Shown: in pieces, positions 8,414-16,598 of the stretch
How the letters are laid out: each line of letters begins with the position of its first letter
How positions within the stretch are numbered: position 1 is the stretch's first letter
From: JAOUEA01 sp963810915
Lineage (GTDB): Bacteria > Actinomycetota > UBA4738 > HRBIN12
Reading direction: 5' to 3'
Length of the DNA stretch: 64,000 nucleotides
Assembly: GCA_963810915.1 (NCBI GenBank)
Contig: CAWEPH010000005.1
Coordinates: 1 to 64,000, forward strand
The notes under the pieces: generated by a model
What the model saw: the letters and a program-made list of their open reading frames with translations, nothing else
Databases searched by the model: none
What the model was told of the DNA's origin: nothing
Translations under genes and position numbers: made by a program

Positions 8414-9174
8414 GCCCTCGCCCAGGCAGCGATCCGTTGGCGGGCCGCACGATCCTCGTGACCCGCCCGTCGGACCAGTCGGCCCAACTCGTCAAGTTAC
8501 TTGACCGATTGGGGGCACGATCGATCACGGCACCCGCCATCGAGATCGCCCCCGCGCGCAGCGCCGCCCTGACCCGCGGCCTGAAGGCGCTCGCCGCGGG
8601 CGAGTTCGCGTGGGTCACGCTCACGAGCCGCGCCACGGTCGACGTCCTGGCCTCCCGGCTCGGCGGCCCCGAGGACGTGCGCGCGCAGGTGGCGGCGATC
8701 GGCGAGGGCACCGCCTCGGCGTTCCGGCGCTGGGCTCGACGAGAACCCGACCTGCAGCCGGCCACCTTCACGACCGCCGCGCTCGCGCGCGCCTTCCCCC
8801 GTGGGGGCGGTCGTGTCCTTTGCGCGCGCGCGGACATCGCGCCCGAGGGTCTGGAATCCGCGCTCGCCGCGAAGGGTTGGTCACCCGAGCGCGTCGACGC
8901 ATACCGCACGCGTTTTCCGCGCGCCCTGCCGCCGGAGGCCCGCGCCGCGCTGAAGGCGGGTGAGGTCGACGCGGTCACGTTCACGAGCGCCTCGACCGTG
9001 CGCGGCTTCGTGGGCGCGCTCGGGCCGGTTCGGGGCGCCCCCAAGGTGGTGTGCATCGGGCCGGTCACCGCCAAGGAGGCGCGGGCCCATGGGCTCACCG
9101 TGCACGGCGTGGCCACCCCCCACACGATCGAGGGCCTGGTCGCCGCGCTGGAGCGCGTCCTGGCGAGGGAGTAG
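8410..9174 (+). CDS. hemD: uroporphyrinogen-III synthase
   Basis: HemD closes hydroxymethylbilane to uroporphyrinogen III with inversion of ring D. Sequence in this family is poorly conserved, but the 254-residue product has the expected opening (AGRTILVTRPSDQSAQLVKLLDRLGA), the VTLTSRATVDVLASRL segment and the late DAVTFTSASTVRGF and VVCIGPVTAKEARAHGL motifs of the two-lobed fold. The GTG at 8410 overlaps the hemC TGA by four bases, and position in the operon supports the call. It is a stand-alone enzyme, not fused to a uroporphyrinogen methylase. Confidence 0.92.
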   Translation: MSPRPGSDPLAGRTILVTRPSDQSAQLVKLLDRLGARSITAPAIEIAPARSAALTRGLKALAAGEFAWVTLTSRATVDVLASRLGGPEDVRAQVAAIGEGTASAFRRWARREPDLQPATFTTAALARAFPRGGGRVLCARADIAPEGLESALAAKGWSPERVDAYRTRFPRALPPEARAALKAGEVDAVTFTSASTVRGFVGALGPVRGAPKVVCIGPVTAKEARAHGLTVHGVATPHTIEGLVAALERVLARE

Positions 9175-9207
9175 CGTCGGAGCGCTACCGTCCTCGAAGG
9201 AGGAACC

Positions 9208-9267
9208 ATGGAGATCGCGAGCATCGGGGTCCGCTCCGCGTGGAAGCTCTTAGAATCTCCCGCATGA
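9208..9267 (+). CDS. 19-residue upstream ORF overlapping the hemB start
   Basis: A very good ribosome-binding site (AAGGAGGAACC) precedes an ATG at 9208 that opens a 19-codon frame (MEIASIGVRSAWKLLESPA) ending in TGA at 9265-9267. That stop overlaps the hemB ATG at 9264 in an ATGA. hemB itself has no Shine-Dalgarno, so the short frame could serve as a translation-coupling leader. A competing reading is that hemB is transcribed leaderless from the TAGAAT at 9251, inside this frame. I see no homologue of the peptide. Whether it is translated is unknown. Confidence 0.4.
   Translation: MEIASIGVRSAWKLLESPA
9251..9256 (+). promoter_or_regulatory. -10 element TAGAAT for hemB
   Basis: TAGAAT stands 7 bases before the hemB ATG at 9264, the same spacing seen at other leaderless starts in this window. 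It would give hemB-hemL a promoter separate from hemA-hemC-hemD. Confidence 0.45.
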
Positions 9268-10247
9268 GCTTCCCCTCGCAGCGGCCGCGGCGGATGCGGC
9301 GCACGTCCGCCCTGCGCGGGCTCGTGCGCGAGACCACGCTCACCCCACGCGACCTGATCGCGCCCCTCTTCGTGAAGGAGGGCATCGCCGAGCCGGCGGA
9401 GATCCCCTCGATGCCGGGGCAGGTCCAGCACACGCTGGAGTCCGTGCGCAAGGAGGTCGTCGAGATCGCGTCTCGCGGCGTGCCGGCCTTCATGCTCTTC
9501 GGGATCCCCGCCCGCAAGGACCGAGAGGGATCCGAGGCCTGGAACCCCGACGGGATCGGACAACGCGCCGTCGCCGCCGTCGTGGAGGAACTGGGCCACG
9601 ACCACGTCGTGATCAGCGACCTCTGCTTGGACGAGTACACCGATCACGGCCACTGCGGCGTGCTGACCCCGGACGGAGACGTGGACAACGACGCCACGCT
9701 CGATCGCTACCGCAGGATCGCGGTCGCGCAGGCCGAGGCGGGGGCACAGATGGTGGGGCCGAGCGGGATGATGGACGGCCAGGTCGCGGCGATCCGTGGC
9801 GCGCTCGACGACGCCGGCCACGCCCACGTGGGGATCATGGCGTATGCCGCGAAGTTCGCGTCCGCCTTCTACGGACCGTTCCGCGACGCCGCCGAGTGCG
9901 CGCCTCGCTTCGGCGATCGCAGCGGCTACCAGATGGACCCGGCCAACGCGGACGAGGCCGTGCGCGAGATCACGGCCGACATCGAAGAGGGCGCCGACGT
10001 CGTGATGGTGAAGCCGGCCCTCCCCTACCTCGACATCATCCGCGCGGCCAAGGACCTCACGGGCTTCCCGATGGCCGCGTATCACGTGAGCGGGGAGTAC
10101 GCGATGCTGAAGGCGGCGGCCCGCAACGGATGGCTCGACGAGCGTCGCGCGGCACTGGAATCGTTGACGTCGATCCGGCGCGCCGGAGCCGACCTGATCC
10201 TTACCTACTACGCGAAGGAAGCGGCCGACTGGCTCGTCGCGGGATGA
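9264..10247 (+). CDS. hemB: delta-aminolevulinic acid dehydratase (porphobilinogen synthase)
   Basis: HemB condenses two 5-aminolevulinates to porphobilinogen. The 327-residue product contains both active-site lysines, in AYAAKFASAFYGPFR (Lys197) and VMVKPALPYLD (Lys250). The metal site reads DLCLDEYTDHGHCGVL: two of the three cysteines of the classical zinc triad are kept (Cys121, Cys131) and the middle one is Asp123, a form I believe is common in actinobacteria. The ATG at 9264 matches the normal N-terminus. The stop overlaps the hemL ATG (ATGA). Confidence 0.97.
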   Translation: MSFPSQRPRRMRRTSALRGLVRETTLTPRDLIAPLFVKEGIAEPAEIPSMPGQVQHTLESVRKEVVEIASRGVPAFMLFGIPARKDREGSEAWNPDGIGQRAVAAVVEELGHDHVVISDLCLDEYTDHGHCGVLTPDGDVDNDATLDRYRRIAVAQAEAGAQMVGPSGMMDGQVAAIRGALDDAGHAHVGIMAYAAKFASAFYGPFRDAAECAPRFGDRSGYQMDPANADEAVREITADIEEGADVVMVKPALPYLDIIRAAKDLTGFPMAAYHVSGEYAMLKAAARNGWLDERRAALESLTSIRRAGADLILTYYAKEAADWLVAG

Positions 10248-11518
10248 CGAGGTCGGACGAGCTCTACGCCCGGGCGCGATCGCTCATCCCCGGCGGCGTC
10301 GACTCCCCCGTCCGTGCGTTCGGCGGCGTGGGCGGGACCCCCGTCTTCGCCGCACGCGGCGACGGCGCCTACCTGATCGACGTCGACGGGAACCGCTACG
10401 TCGACCTGGTGCAGTCCTGGGGCGCACTCCTGTTCGGCCACGCCCGTCCCGAGATCGTGGCGGCGGCCACGGAGGCGGCGGCGGGCGGCACCTCGTTCGG
10501 GATCCCTACCGAGGCCGAGGTCGAGCTCGCCCAGCGGCTCGTGGACGCGGTGTCGAGCGTAGAGATGGTGCGTCTGGTGAGTTCTGGCACCGAGGCGACG
10601 ATGAGCGCGATCCGCCTGGGGCGCGGCTTCACCGGGCGCGACCTGATCGTCAAGTTCGCCGGTTGCTACCACGGCCACTCGGACTCGCTCCTGGCCAAAG
10701 GCGCGGGCAGCGGCCTCGCCACGCTGGGCATCCCGTCGTCCCCGGGGGTGACCGAGGGGTCCGCTCGCGACACGCTCACCGTCCCGTTCAACGACCTCGA
10801 CGCGGCGCGCCGCCTCTTCGCGGAACACGGCCACGAGATCGCGGTCGTGATCGTCGAGCCCGTGGCGGCGAACATGGGCGTCGTGCCGCCGGAGCCCGGG
10901 TTCCTGGAGGGCCTCCGCGAGCTCTGCGACACGTCGGGCGCGCTCCTGCTGTTCGATGAGGTGATCACGGGATTCCGCATCGCGTACGCGGGGGCGCAGA
11001 CGTTCTTCGGCGTGCGACCCGACCTCACCGCGTTCGGCAAGGTGATGGGGGGCGGCTTCCCCTGCGCCGCGTTCGGCGGACGCGGCGACGTGATGGAGGT
11101 CCTCGCGCCCACCGGTCCCGTCTATCAGGCCGGGACGCTCAGCGGGAACCCCGTGGCGGTGGCCGCGGGGATCGCGGCCCTCGATCTCGCGCGCGCGACA
11201 GATCCCTACCCATCGCTCGAGCACACCGCCACGACGCTCACGGACGCGCTGGCCGAGGCGTTCGCCGAGGCCTCGATCCCCGCAACGATCAACCGTGCGG
11301 GGTCGCTCTTCAGCGTCTTCTTCACCCACGAGGCGGTGCGGGACTTCGACGGCGCGGCGGCGGCGGATCACGACCGATACGCGCGCTTCTTCCACCATCT
11401 GCTCGAGCGCGGCGTGTACCTCCCGCCCTCGGGCTACGAGCTGTGGACCCTCAGCACGACGCACGGCCCCGACGAGGTCACACGGGTCGTCGAGGCCGTG
11501 GCGTCGTTCCGCGGGTAG
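10244..11518 (+). CDS. hemL: glutamate-1-semialdehyde 2,1-aminomutase
   Basis: HemL is a PLP enzyme converting glutamate-1-semialdehyde to 5-aminolevulinate, the substrate of HemB. The 424-residue product has the diagnostic opening IPGGVDSPVRAFGGVGG, the FAGCYHGHSDSLLAKGAGSG segment, the cofactor-binding LLFDEVITGFR and the Schiff-base lysine in LTAFGKVMGGGFPCAAFGG (Lys266). The ATG at 10244 overlaps the hemB stop by four bases, so the two should be translationally coupled. It is the last gene of the first hem cluster. Confidence 0.97.
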   Translation: MTRSDELYARARSLIPGGVDSPVRAFGGVGGTPVFAARGDGAYLIDVDGNRYVDLVQSWGALLFGHARPEIVAAATEAAAGGTSFGIPTEAEVELAQRLVDAVSSVEMVRLVSSGTEATMSAIRLGRGFTGRDLIVKFAGCYHGHSDSLLAKGAGSGLATLGIPSSPGVTEGSARDTLTVPFNDLDAARRLFAEHGHEIAVVIVEPVAANMGVVPPEPGFLEGLRELCDTSGALLLFDEVITGFRIAYAGAQTFFGVRPDLTAFGKVMGGGFPCAAFGGRGDVMEVLAPTGPVYQAGTLSGNPVAVAAGIAALDLARATDPYPSLEHTATTLTDALAEAFAEASIPATINRAGSLFSVFFTHEAVRDFDGAAAADHDRYARFFHHLLERGVYLPPSGYELWTLSTTHGPDEVTRVVEAVASFRG

Positions 11519-11585
11519 CCGGGGCTCCCGGCGGACGAGGGATGCGGAACCTGTCTGCGCGGGGTCGGCCGCCGCGGGAACCTGC

Positions 11586-12032
11586 TCAGGCGGCGGTGAG
11601 GGGCAGCGGGTCGTCGCGCAGATCGACGTCCTGCACCTCGAGGGCGAGGCAGAAGGTGCCGATCACGCGGTCGAGCGCATCGTGGGTGGGCGCCACCTCG
11701 CAGCGCACGGTGCCGCGAGCGCCGTAGAGCGTGAACTCCGCGGTGTCGCCGCTCAGCGCCGCCACGTGGGCCTCCAAGATGGCGAGGTTGACCCCTTCCA
11801 TCCCGAACAGCGCCAGGAGGTCGCGCCCCTCGCACTTCGAGAACGGAAGACCGATCACCTCGGCCGCCGCGCCGGTCACCGTCCGCATCCGCAGGGCCGT
11901 GTCCGTGGTCCAGAAGAACACCGGACGGCCGTCCGCGGCGCGACGCACCGTGTCGCTGCCGGCGAACCTACGGGTCGGCGGCGGTGGTACCGGGACCTGG
12001 TCCGTGATGCCGATCAGTTCCCACTGCCTCAT
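11586..12032 (-). CDS. small PAS-like domain protein
   Basis: The 148-residue product has the pattern of a single PAS fold. After a proline-rich linker (VPVPPPPTRR), a segment reading VTGAAAEVIGLPFSKCEGRDLLALFG resembles the PAS core helices. It is followed by beta strands (AEFTLYGARGTVRCEVAP, VIGTFCLALEVQD). No kinase, cyclase or DNA-binding domain is attached, so it would act as a stand-alone sensor or partner protein; the ligand is unknown. I chose the ATG at 12032 because a GGGAGGGGTGAG ribosome-binding site precedes it. The frame remains open further upstream, but that region looks non-coding. Confidence 0.6.
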   Translation of the reverse strand: MRQWELIGITDQVPVPPPPTRRFAGSDTVRRAADGRPVFFWTTDTALRMRTVTGAAAEVIGLPFSKCEGRDLLALFGMEGVNLAILEAHVAALSGDTAEFTLYGARGTVRCEVAPTHDALDRVIGTFCLALEVQDVDLRDDPLPLTAA

Positions 12033-12106
12033 CGAACTCACCCCTCCCAGGGTCGGGATCTGTTGTACCTGATTTCGGGTAATCGGCGGTTCTGGCGTAG
12101 GGGTCG

Positions 12107-12133
12107 TTCGGCCCATTTCGTGTGTAGGCCGAA
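12107..12133. promoter_or_regulatory. inverted repeat between divergent genes
   Basis: TTCGGCC (12107-12113) and GGCCGAA (12127-12133) form perfect 7-base arms 13 bases apart, inside the 210-base region between the divergent PAS-like and epimerase genes. This could be an operator or a weak hairpin. Nothing else was recognised in this gap apart from the ribosome-binding sites of the two genes. Confidence 0.3.
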
Positions 12134-12242
12134 TGCCCACGGCCTTCCGGAGGGCATGAACGCTTCATGGCGAACCGCTCCGGCCCGGCCGGTCGGGTTG
12201 CGGCGGTGACAGGATGGCGATGAGCGCCGGGAGGGAACCACC

Positions 12243-13211
12243 TTGCAGACCGAGGGGATCGACGTGGTGCTGGGGGCGACCGGAGGGACCGGCAACGCCC
12301 TCGTGCGCACCCTCCACGATCGAGGGCACCGCGTTCGGGCGGTGAGCCGCAAGGGGGACGCCGACGTCCCGGACGGCGTGGAGCGCGCAGCGGGCGACGT
12401 CACGAACCTCGACGACCTCAAGCGCGTCCTCCAGGGGGCGACCATCGTCTACCACTGCGCCCAGCCCCCCTACACGACGTGGGAGCGGGAGTTCCCGTCG
12501 ATGAACCGCACGATCCTGGCCGCCGCGGAGCACGCCGAGGCCAAGCTGGTCTTCGCGGACAATCTCTACATGTACGACCCGTCGCTCGGCCCGATCAACG
12601 AGGCGACGCCCGAAACCGCCCCAGGAGAGCGCTCCCGCCTTCGGGCGGCGATGGCGGACGAACTCCTCGCCGCCCACCGGGAGGGCCACGTCCGCGTGAG
12701 CATCGGCCGCTCCTCCGACTACTACGGTCCTGGCGGGCTGAACAGCACGCTCGGCAACCGGCTGTTCGAGGCCGTGCTGGCCGGGGAGAAGGTCCAGTGG
12801 ATGGGCTCCCTCGACGTGCCGCACACCTGCTCATACCTGCCGGACATGGGACGCGGGCTCGCCTCGCTGGGCGAGCAGGAGCGGGCGGATGGCCGCGCTT
12901 GGATCCTCCCCGCCGCACCGCCGATCACCGGCCGTGCATTCATCGCGTCGGCCGCCGAGGCCGCGGGAACGTCGCCGAGGCCCACCGTGGTATCGAACGC
13001 GATGGTCCGCATCGCCGGCGTCTTCGTGCCGATGATCCGGGCGGTCGGCAAGACGATGTACCAGTGGACGACCTCGTTCACGGTGGATGCCGGCGCCTTC
13101 CAGCAGGCGTTCGGGCCGTTCGAACCCACCCCCCACGCCGAAGCGATCGCCGCCACCGTGGTGTGGTTCCGGGATCGCGCCCGCGGTAGCGCTACCGCTC
13201 CCGCTTCTTGA
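12243..13211 (+). CDS. NAD-dependent epimerase/dehydratase (extended or atypical SDR)
   Basis: The 322-residue protein is a short-chain dehydrogenase/reductase. It has the nucleotide-binding GATGGTGNALVRTLHDRG near the N-terminus, an acidic strand (AAGDVTNLDDL), the VYHCAQPPYTTWEREF stretch and a YYGPGG segment in the substrate domain. The usual YxxxK pair is not obvious, so catalysis may differ from classic sugar epimerases. It starts at a TTG preceded by GGGAGGGAACC. The stop codon falls inside the first unit of a 35-bp tandem repeat, so its C-terminus (GSATAPAS) is repeat-derived. Confidence 0.8.
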   Translation: MQTEGIDVVLGATGGTGNALVRTLHDRGHRVRAVSRKGDADVPDGVERAAGDVTNLDDLKRVLQGATIVYHCAQPPYTTWEREFPSMNRTILAAAEHAEAKLVFADNLYMYDPSLGPINEATPETAPGERSRLRAAMADELLAAHREGHVRVSIGRSSDYYGPGGLNSTLGNRLFEAVLAGEKVQWMGSLDVPHTCSYLPDMGRGLASLGEQERADGRAWILPAAPPITGRAFIASAAEAAGTSPRPTVVSNAMVRIAGVFVPMIRAVGKTMYQWTTSFTVDAGAFQQAFGPFEPTPHAEAIAATVVWFRDRARGSATAPAS

Positions 13212-13304
13212 GCGCTGGTTCTCGCGCTACCGCTCCCGCTTCTTGAGCGCTGGTTCTCGCGCTACCGCTACCGCTTCTTGAGCGCTGGTTCTCGCGCTAC
13301 CGCT
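13189..13304. repeat. 35-bp tandem repeat, three copies plus a partial fourth
   Basis: Units begin at 13189, 13224 and 13259, with a truncated copy from 13294. Each 35-bp unit starts GCGCTACCGCT and contains CTTCTTGAGCGCTGGTTCTC. The first two copies are identical and the third has one change. The array bridges the convergent ends of the epimerase gene (stop in copy 1) and the PYROXD2-like gene (stop in copy 4). Each junction contains AGCGC-8 bases-GCGCT, a potential small hairpin. Confidence 0.9.
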
Positions 13305-14928
13305 TGCGCCCCTTGACCTTGCGATCCTTCAGGATCTCGCGGACGCAGTGGTGGCCGGGCATGCCGGTCACCCCGCCGCCGGCGTGGGTGGCGCTGCTGG
13401 CCTGGTAGAGCCCGGCGATCGGCGTGCGGTAGTCCGCGTAGCCCGGCGCGGGACGCATGTGGAAGAGCTGATCCACCGTGAGCTCGCCGTGGAAGATGTT
13501 CCCCCCGATGAGACCCCACTCGTCCTGCATCTGCTTCGGTCCGATGATCTGGCGATGCAGGATGGACCCCTTGAAGTTGGGCGCGACCTCGTTGACCCGG
13601 TCGATCAGGCGGTCGGCGTAGGCCTCGAGCTCGGCGTCGTGGCCGTCCTCCTCGGCCCACTCCTGGGGCACCCACTGGGTGAACATCGACACGACGTGCA
13701 CGCCCTCGGGTGCGAGGGTCTTGTCGAAGACCGTCGGGATCGCGGTGTCGCTGAAGGGGAGCGTGGCGGCCTTGCCGAACCGCGCCTCCTGGAAGGCGCG
13801 CTCCAGGTAATCGGTGTCGTCGAGGATCTGGATCGCGCCGCCGTGGATCTGCGGGTCGAACCCGGGGTCCGCCGTGAACTCGGGCAGTTCCGCCACCGCG
13901 AGGTTGATCTTCACGGTGCCGCTGCGCGTGCGCCAGTGCTCGATGTCCTCGACGAAGGACGACGGGAGCTCCGAAGCCTCGAGCTGCTCGAGGAACGTGA
14001 TCTTCGGGTGGCAGGTGGTGACGACGGTAGGCGCCTGGATCTCCTCGCCGTCCTCGAGCGTGACCCCGCGGACCCGGCCATCCTGCGTGAGCACCTTGTG
14101 GACACGCGCGTCGGTGCGGATCTCCGCGCCGAAGTAACGGGCCGAGGCCTCGCACGCCGCACTCACGGCGCCCATCCCCCCCTCGGGGTACCCCCAGCTC
14201 GCGATCTGCCCGTCGCCGATGTCGCCGACGGAGTGATGCATGAGCACGTATGCCGTGCCGGGCGCGTCCGGGCCCGCCCACGTGCCGATGATCCCGTTGA
14301 CCGCCATGAACCCCTTCAGCACCGGCGACTCGAACCAGCGGTCCAGCAGATCCGTGGCGCTCATCGTGAAGAGCCGGGTGATGTCGGCCACGGTTCGCGG
14401 GTCGATCTCCTTGCGGAGCTGCCAGCCGAGCTGCGCCACGTCCTTGATATCGCCGGGCTTCTTGGATCCGAGGTTGGGGGGCGTCTCCATCAGGAGCGGC
14501 CCGAGGATGTTGGCGATGCGTCCGATCCACTCCTCGAACGCGAAGTAGGCGTCGGCGTCCTTCTTGGAGAACCGCGCGATCGACGCACGCGTCTTGGCTT
14601 CGTCCTCGTGCTGCACCACGGAGCGGCCGTCGGTGGTGGGCAGGTAGCCCATCCCCTGCGGGTAGACCTTGTAGCCGAAGCGCTCCAGCTGGAGGTCGCG
14701 CTGGATGCTCGGGGGCATCAGGCTCATCACGTAGGAGAGCGTCGTCACCTTGATGTCGGGCGCCTCCTCCCACGGACTCATCGTGTCGGCGGCGCCGCCG
14801 GTCTTGTGCCGAGCCTCCAGCACCACCGTGCGCGCCCCGTGCTTGGCCAGGTACGCACCCGTGATCAGGCCGTTGTGCCCCCCACCGATCACGATGGCGT
14901 CATAGCGATTCGCTTGCTGCTGGGTCAT
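13297..14928 (-). CDS. phytoene-desaturase-like FAD oxidoreductase (PYROXD2 type)
   Basis: The 543-residue product has an N-terminal FAD/NAD-binding motif (YDAIVIGGGHNGLITGAYLAK, with the acidic VVLEARHKTGGAAD extension). The C-terminal signature is LYQASSATHAGGGVTGMPGH, as found in the phytoene desaturase / PYROXD2 branch of amine-oxidase-like flavoproteins. There is no carotenoid gene cluster around it, so a carotenoid role is doubtful. The substrate is unknown. I chose the ATG at 14928 to fit the family N-terminus. Its stop lies in the last, partial unit of the 35-bp repeat array, convergent with the epimerase gene. Confidence 0.8.
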   Translation of the reverse strand: MTQQQANRYDAIVIGGGHNGLITGAYLAKHGARTVVLEARHKTGGAADTMSPWEEAPDIKVTTLSYVMSLMPPSIQRDLQLERFGYKVYPQGMGYLPTTDGRSVVQHEDEAKTRASIARFSKKDADAYFAFEEWIGRIANILGPLLMETPPNLGSKKPGDIKDVAQLGWQLRKEIDPRTVADITRLFTMSATDLLDRWFESPVLKGFMAVNGIIGTWAGPDAPGTAYVLMHHSVGDIGDGQIASWGYPEGGMGAVSAACEASARYFGAEIRTDARVHKVLTQDGRVRGVTLEDGEEIQAPTVVTTCHPKITFLEQLEASELPSSFVEDIEHWRTRSGTVKINLAVAELPEFTADPGFDPQIHGGAIQILDDTDYLERAFQEARFGKAATLPFSDTAIPTVFDKTLAPEGVHVVSMFTQWVPQEWAEEDGHDAELEAYADRLIDRVNEVAPNFKGSILHRQIIGPKQMQDEWGLIGGNIFHGELTVDQLFHMRPAPGYADYRTPIAGLYQASSATHAGGGVTGMPGHHCVREILKDRKVKGRKR

Positions 14929-15010
14929 GAGGTTGAATCTCCATTCAGGAAACGGTCCGAGAAGGGTACACCAGAGACCCACTAGCTGCGAAATCAGTTT
15001 GGACCGACGT

Positions 15011-15490
15011 TCAGTCCGACCGGGGACGCACCGTTCTTCGGCCAGGGACGGACGCGAGGGCGACGCCCACGAGCACGGCGGCGATCGAGGCGACCTCGAG
15101 GGAGTCGAACCAGAAGATCCTTGGTCCTGCGGGAGCGCCACGAAGGAACACCCACCAGAAATGGACGACCACGGCGGCCGGGATCAGGGCGAGGGCCGCG
15201 GCGCCCAGGTGCGCGTGCTCGTGGAACGGCAGACGGATCGCGAGCACGAATGCCGCCCCCGCCGACGCCAGGTAGAGCTCGCTGATCCACCATGCGCCGA
15301 CATGCGTCCCGAACCCATCGACGTGGGAGGCCCTGAGGAACACCGCGTAGCGGTTCTCACCGGCCGCCAACAGGAGCGCGGCGGTCAGGACGAGGACGCC
15401 TCGCGCCACCCACCAGGCGACGACTCGGTTCCCACCGCTCGCACCTCGTTCGACCTCGCCGGCCGTTCCGCCCATCCGCGCTCCGACCAT
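15011..15490 (-). CDS. predicted four-helix membrane protein
   Basis: I do not recognise a family. The 159-residue product has four hydrophobic stretches, approximately WWVARGVLVLTAALLLAAG, WWISELYLASAGAAFVLAI, LGAAALALIPAAVVVHFWW and FDSLEVASIAAVLVGVALA, and an arginine-rich cytoplasmic tail. This suggests a small integral membrane protein. The ATG at 15490 is the first that gives a sensible N-terminus ahead of helix 1. It is divergent from msrA. Confidence 0.6.
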   Translation of the reverse strand: MVGARMGGTAGEVERGASGGNRVVAWWVARGVLVLTAALLLAAGENRYAVFLRASHVDGFGTHVGAWWISELYLASAGAAFVLAIRLPFHEHAHLGAAALALIPAAVVVHFWWVFLRGAPAGPRIFWFDSLEVASIAAVLVGVALASVPGRRTVRPRSD

Positions 15491-15594
15491 GTGCCCATCG
15501 TCACACCGTTGCCCTTCCGACACAACCGGGAGAACGGGTGCAACGCCGCGATGGGTTCGCGAGACCATGGGATAGTGCGAGTGAAGGGAGCGAG

Positions 15595-16122
15595 ATGATG
15601 CAGCAGCAGGCGACGTTCGGCGCGGGGTGCTTCTGGGGTGTGGAATGGGTCTACCGGCAGGTGCCCGGCGTCTCCGAGGTGATCAGCGGCTTCAGCGGGG
15701 GCCATGTGCCCGGCGCGAGCTACGGAGATGTCTGCACCGGGACCACGGGACACGCGGAGGTCGTGCAGCTGACGTTCGACCCTGAGGTGGTCTCCTACGA
15801 CCAACTCCTCCAGGTCTTCTGGGCGATGCACGATCCGACGCAGGTGGACCGCCAGGGGCCCGACCACGGGACGCAGTATCGCAGCGCGATCTTCACGCAC
15901 TCGCCCGAGCAACGCGCCGCGGCGGAGGCCTCGCGCGATGCCGCGCAGGCGCGGTTCTCACGCCCGATCGCGACGGAGATCGCCGACTTCGAGGCGTTCT
16001 ATCCCGCCGAGGACTACCACCAGCGGTACTACGAGAAGACGGGCCACGAGCCGTACTGCCACGTGCTGCCGAAGGGACTGCTCGCGGATCTCGGCCTCGT
16101 GCCGGCAACGATCGAGCGCTGA
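15595..16122 (+). CDS. msrA: peptide-methionine (S)-S-oxide reductase
   Basis: MsrA repairs oxidised methionine (S-epimer of the sulfoxide) in proteins using thioredoxin. The 175-residue protein carries the catalytic motif GAGCFWGVEW (nucleophile Cys12), the SGFSGGHVPGASYGDVCTGTTGHAEVVQ core and the closing EDYHQRYYEKTGH. It lacks an MsrB domain. The ATG at 15595, directly followed by a second ATG, is preceded by GAAGGGAGCGAG. It is convergent with the CDGSH gene pair across a shared hairpin. Confidence 0.95.
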   Translation: MMQQQATFGAGCFWGVEWVYRQVPGVSEVISGFSGGHVPGASYGDVCTGTTGHAEVVQLTFDPEVVSYDQLLQVFWAMHDPTQVDRQGPDHGTQYRSAIFTHSPEQRAAAEASRDAAQARFSRPIATEIADFEAFYPAEDYHQRYYEKTGHEPYCHVLPKGLLADLGLVPATIER

Positions 16123-16141
16123 GCCAGCGACGGGAGCACGA

Positions 16142-16164
16142 CCGGGAGGGCTCAGCCCTCCCGG
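16142..16164. terminator. hairpin between msrA and the CDGSH genes
   Basis: A 10-bp perfect stem (CCGGGAGGGC and GCCCTCCCGG) closes a 3-base loop that is the stop codon of the minus-strand CDGSH gene. Its position between two convergent genes suggests a bidirectional terminator. Confidence 0.55.
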
Positions 16165-16598
16165 AACCCCACCACCTTGTGCGACCCGTCACACAGCGGC
16201 TGGCACCCGGAGGCCCCGCACCGACAGAGCGAGACGCGGGTGCCGGCGTCGATCACGACACCCGCCCGGTCGGTGACCGGCGTCGATCCCGCAACGCGGA
16301 TCGGCCCGTGGGGCTTGAGCGCCACGGCCGGGTGGGAGGCCTCCGGCACCTCCCAAGCGAACGGCTTGGGAAGGCGTCCGGTCGGAGGCTCCTCTTCGAA
16401 GCAGTCGTACGGCGGCGCACCGTCGCAGAGCGGCAGCGAGCCCGAGGCACCGCAACGACAGACGAGGTACTCCGCCTCGTCGGTCAAGGGGTCGCCTGTG
16501 GTCCAGCCCTCGCCCTCGCGAACCAGGCGGACGAGGGGCACCCCCCGCACACGGAGCGGGCCGCCCGCGATCGCCTCGATCAGCGGATCATCCGTCAC
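16152..16598 (-). CDS. CDGSH iron-sulfur protein, second of a pair
   Basis: The 148-residue product has two CDGSH-type [2Fe-2S] sites. The C-terminal one is complete: CRCGASGCQPLCDGSH with ligands Cys125, Cys127, Cys136 and His140. The N-terminal one reads CRCGASGSLPLCDGAPPYD: the three cysteines (47, 49, 58) are kept but the histidine is replaced by proline, so it may bind a cluster differently or not at all. It starts at a GTG at 16598, overlapping the end of the preceding CDGSH gene by 11 bases, so the two are surely one operon. Proteins of this type act in redox or iron homeostasis. Confidence 0.8.
   Translation of the reverse strand: MTDDPLIEAIAGGPLRVRGVPLVRLVREGEGWTTGDPLTDEAEYLVCRCGASGSLPLCDGAPPYDCFEEEPPTGRLPKPFAWEVPEASHPAVALKPHGPIRVAGSTPVTDRAGVVIDAGTRVSLCRCGASGCQPLCDGSHKVVGFREG

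Noticed and set aside
13297..14928. Carotenoid biosynthesis gene (phytoene desaturase)
   Set aside because: The sequence fits the wider PYROXD2 branch and no crtB, crtE or other carotenoid gene is nearby.
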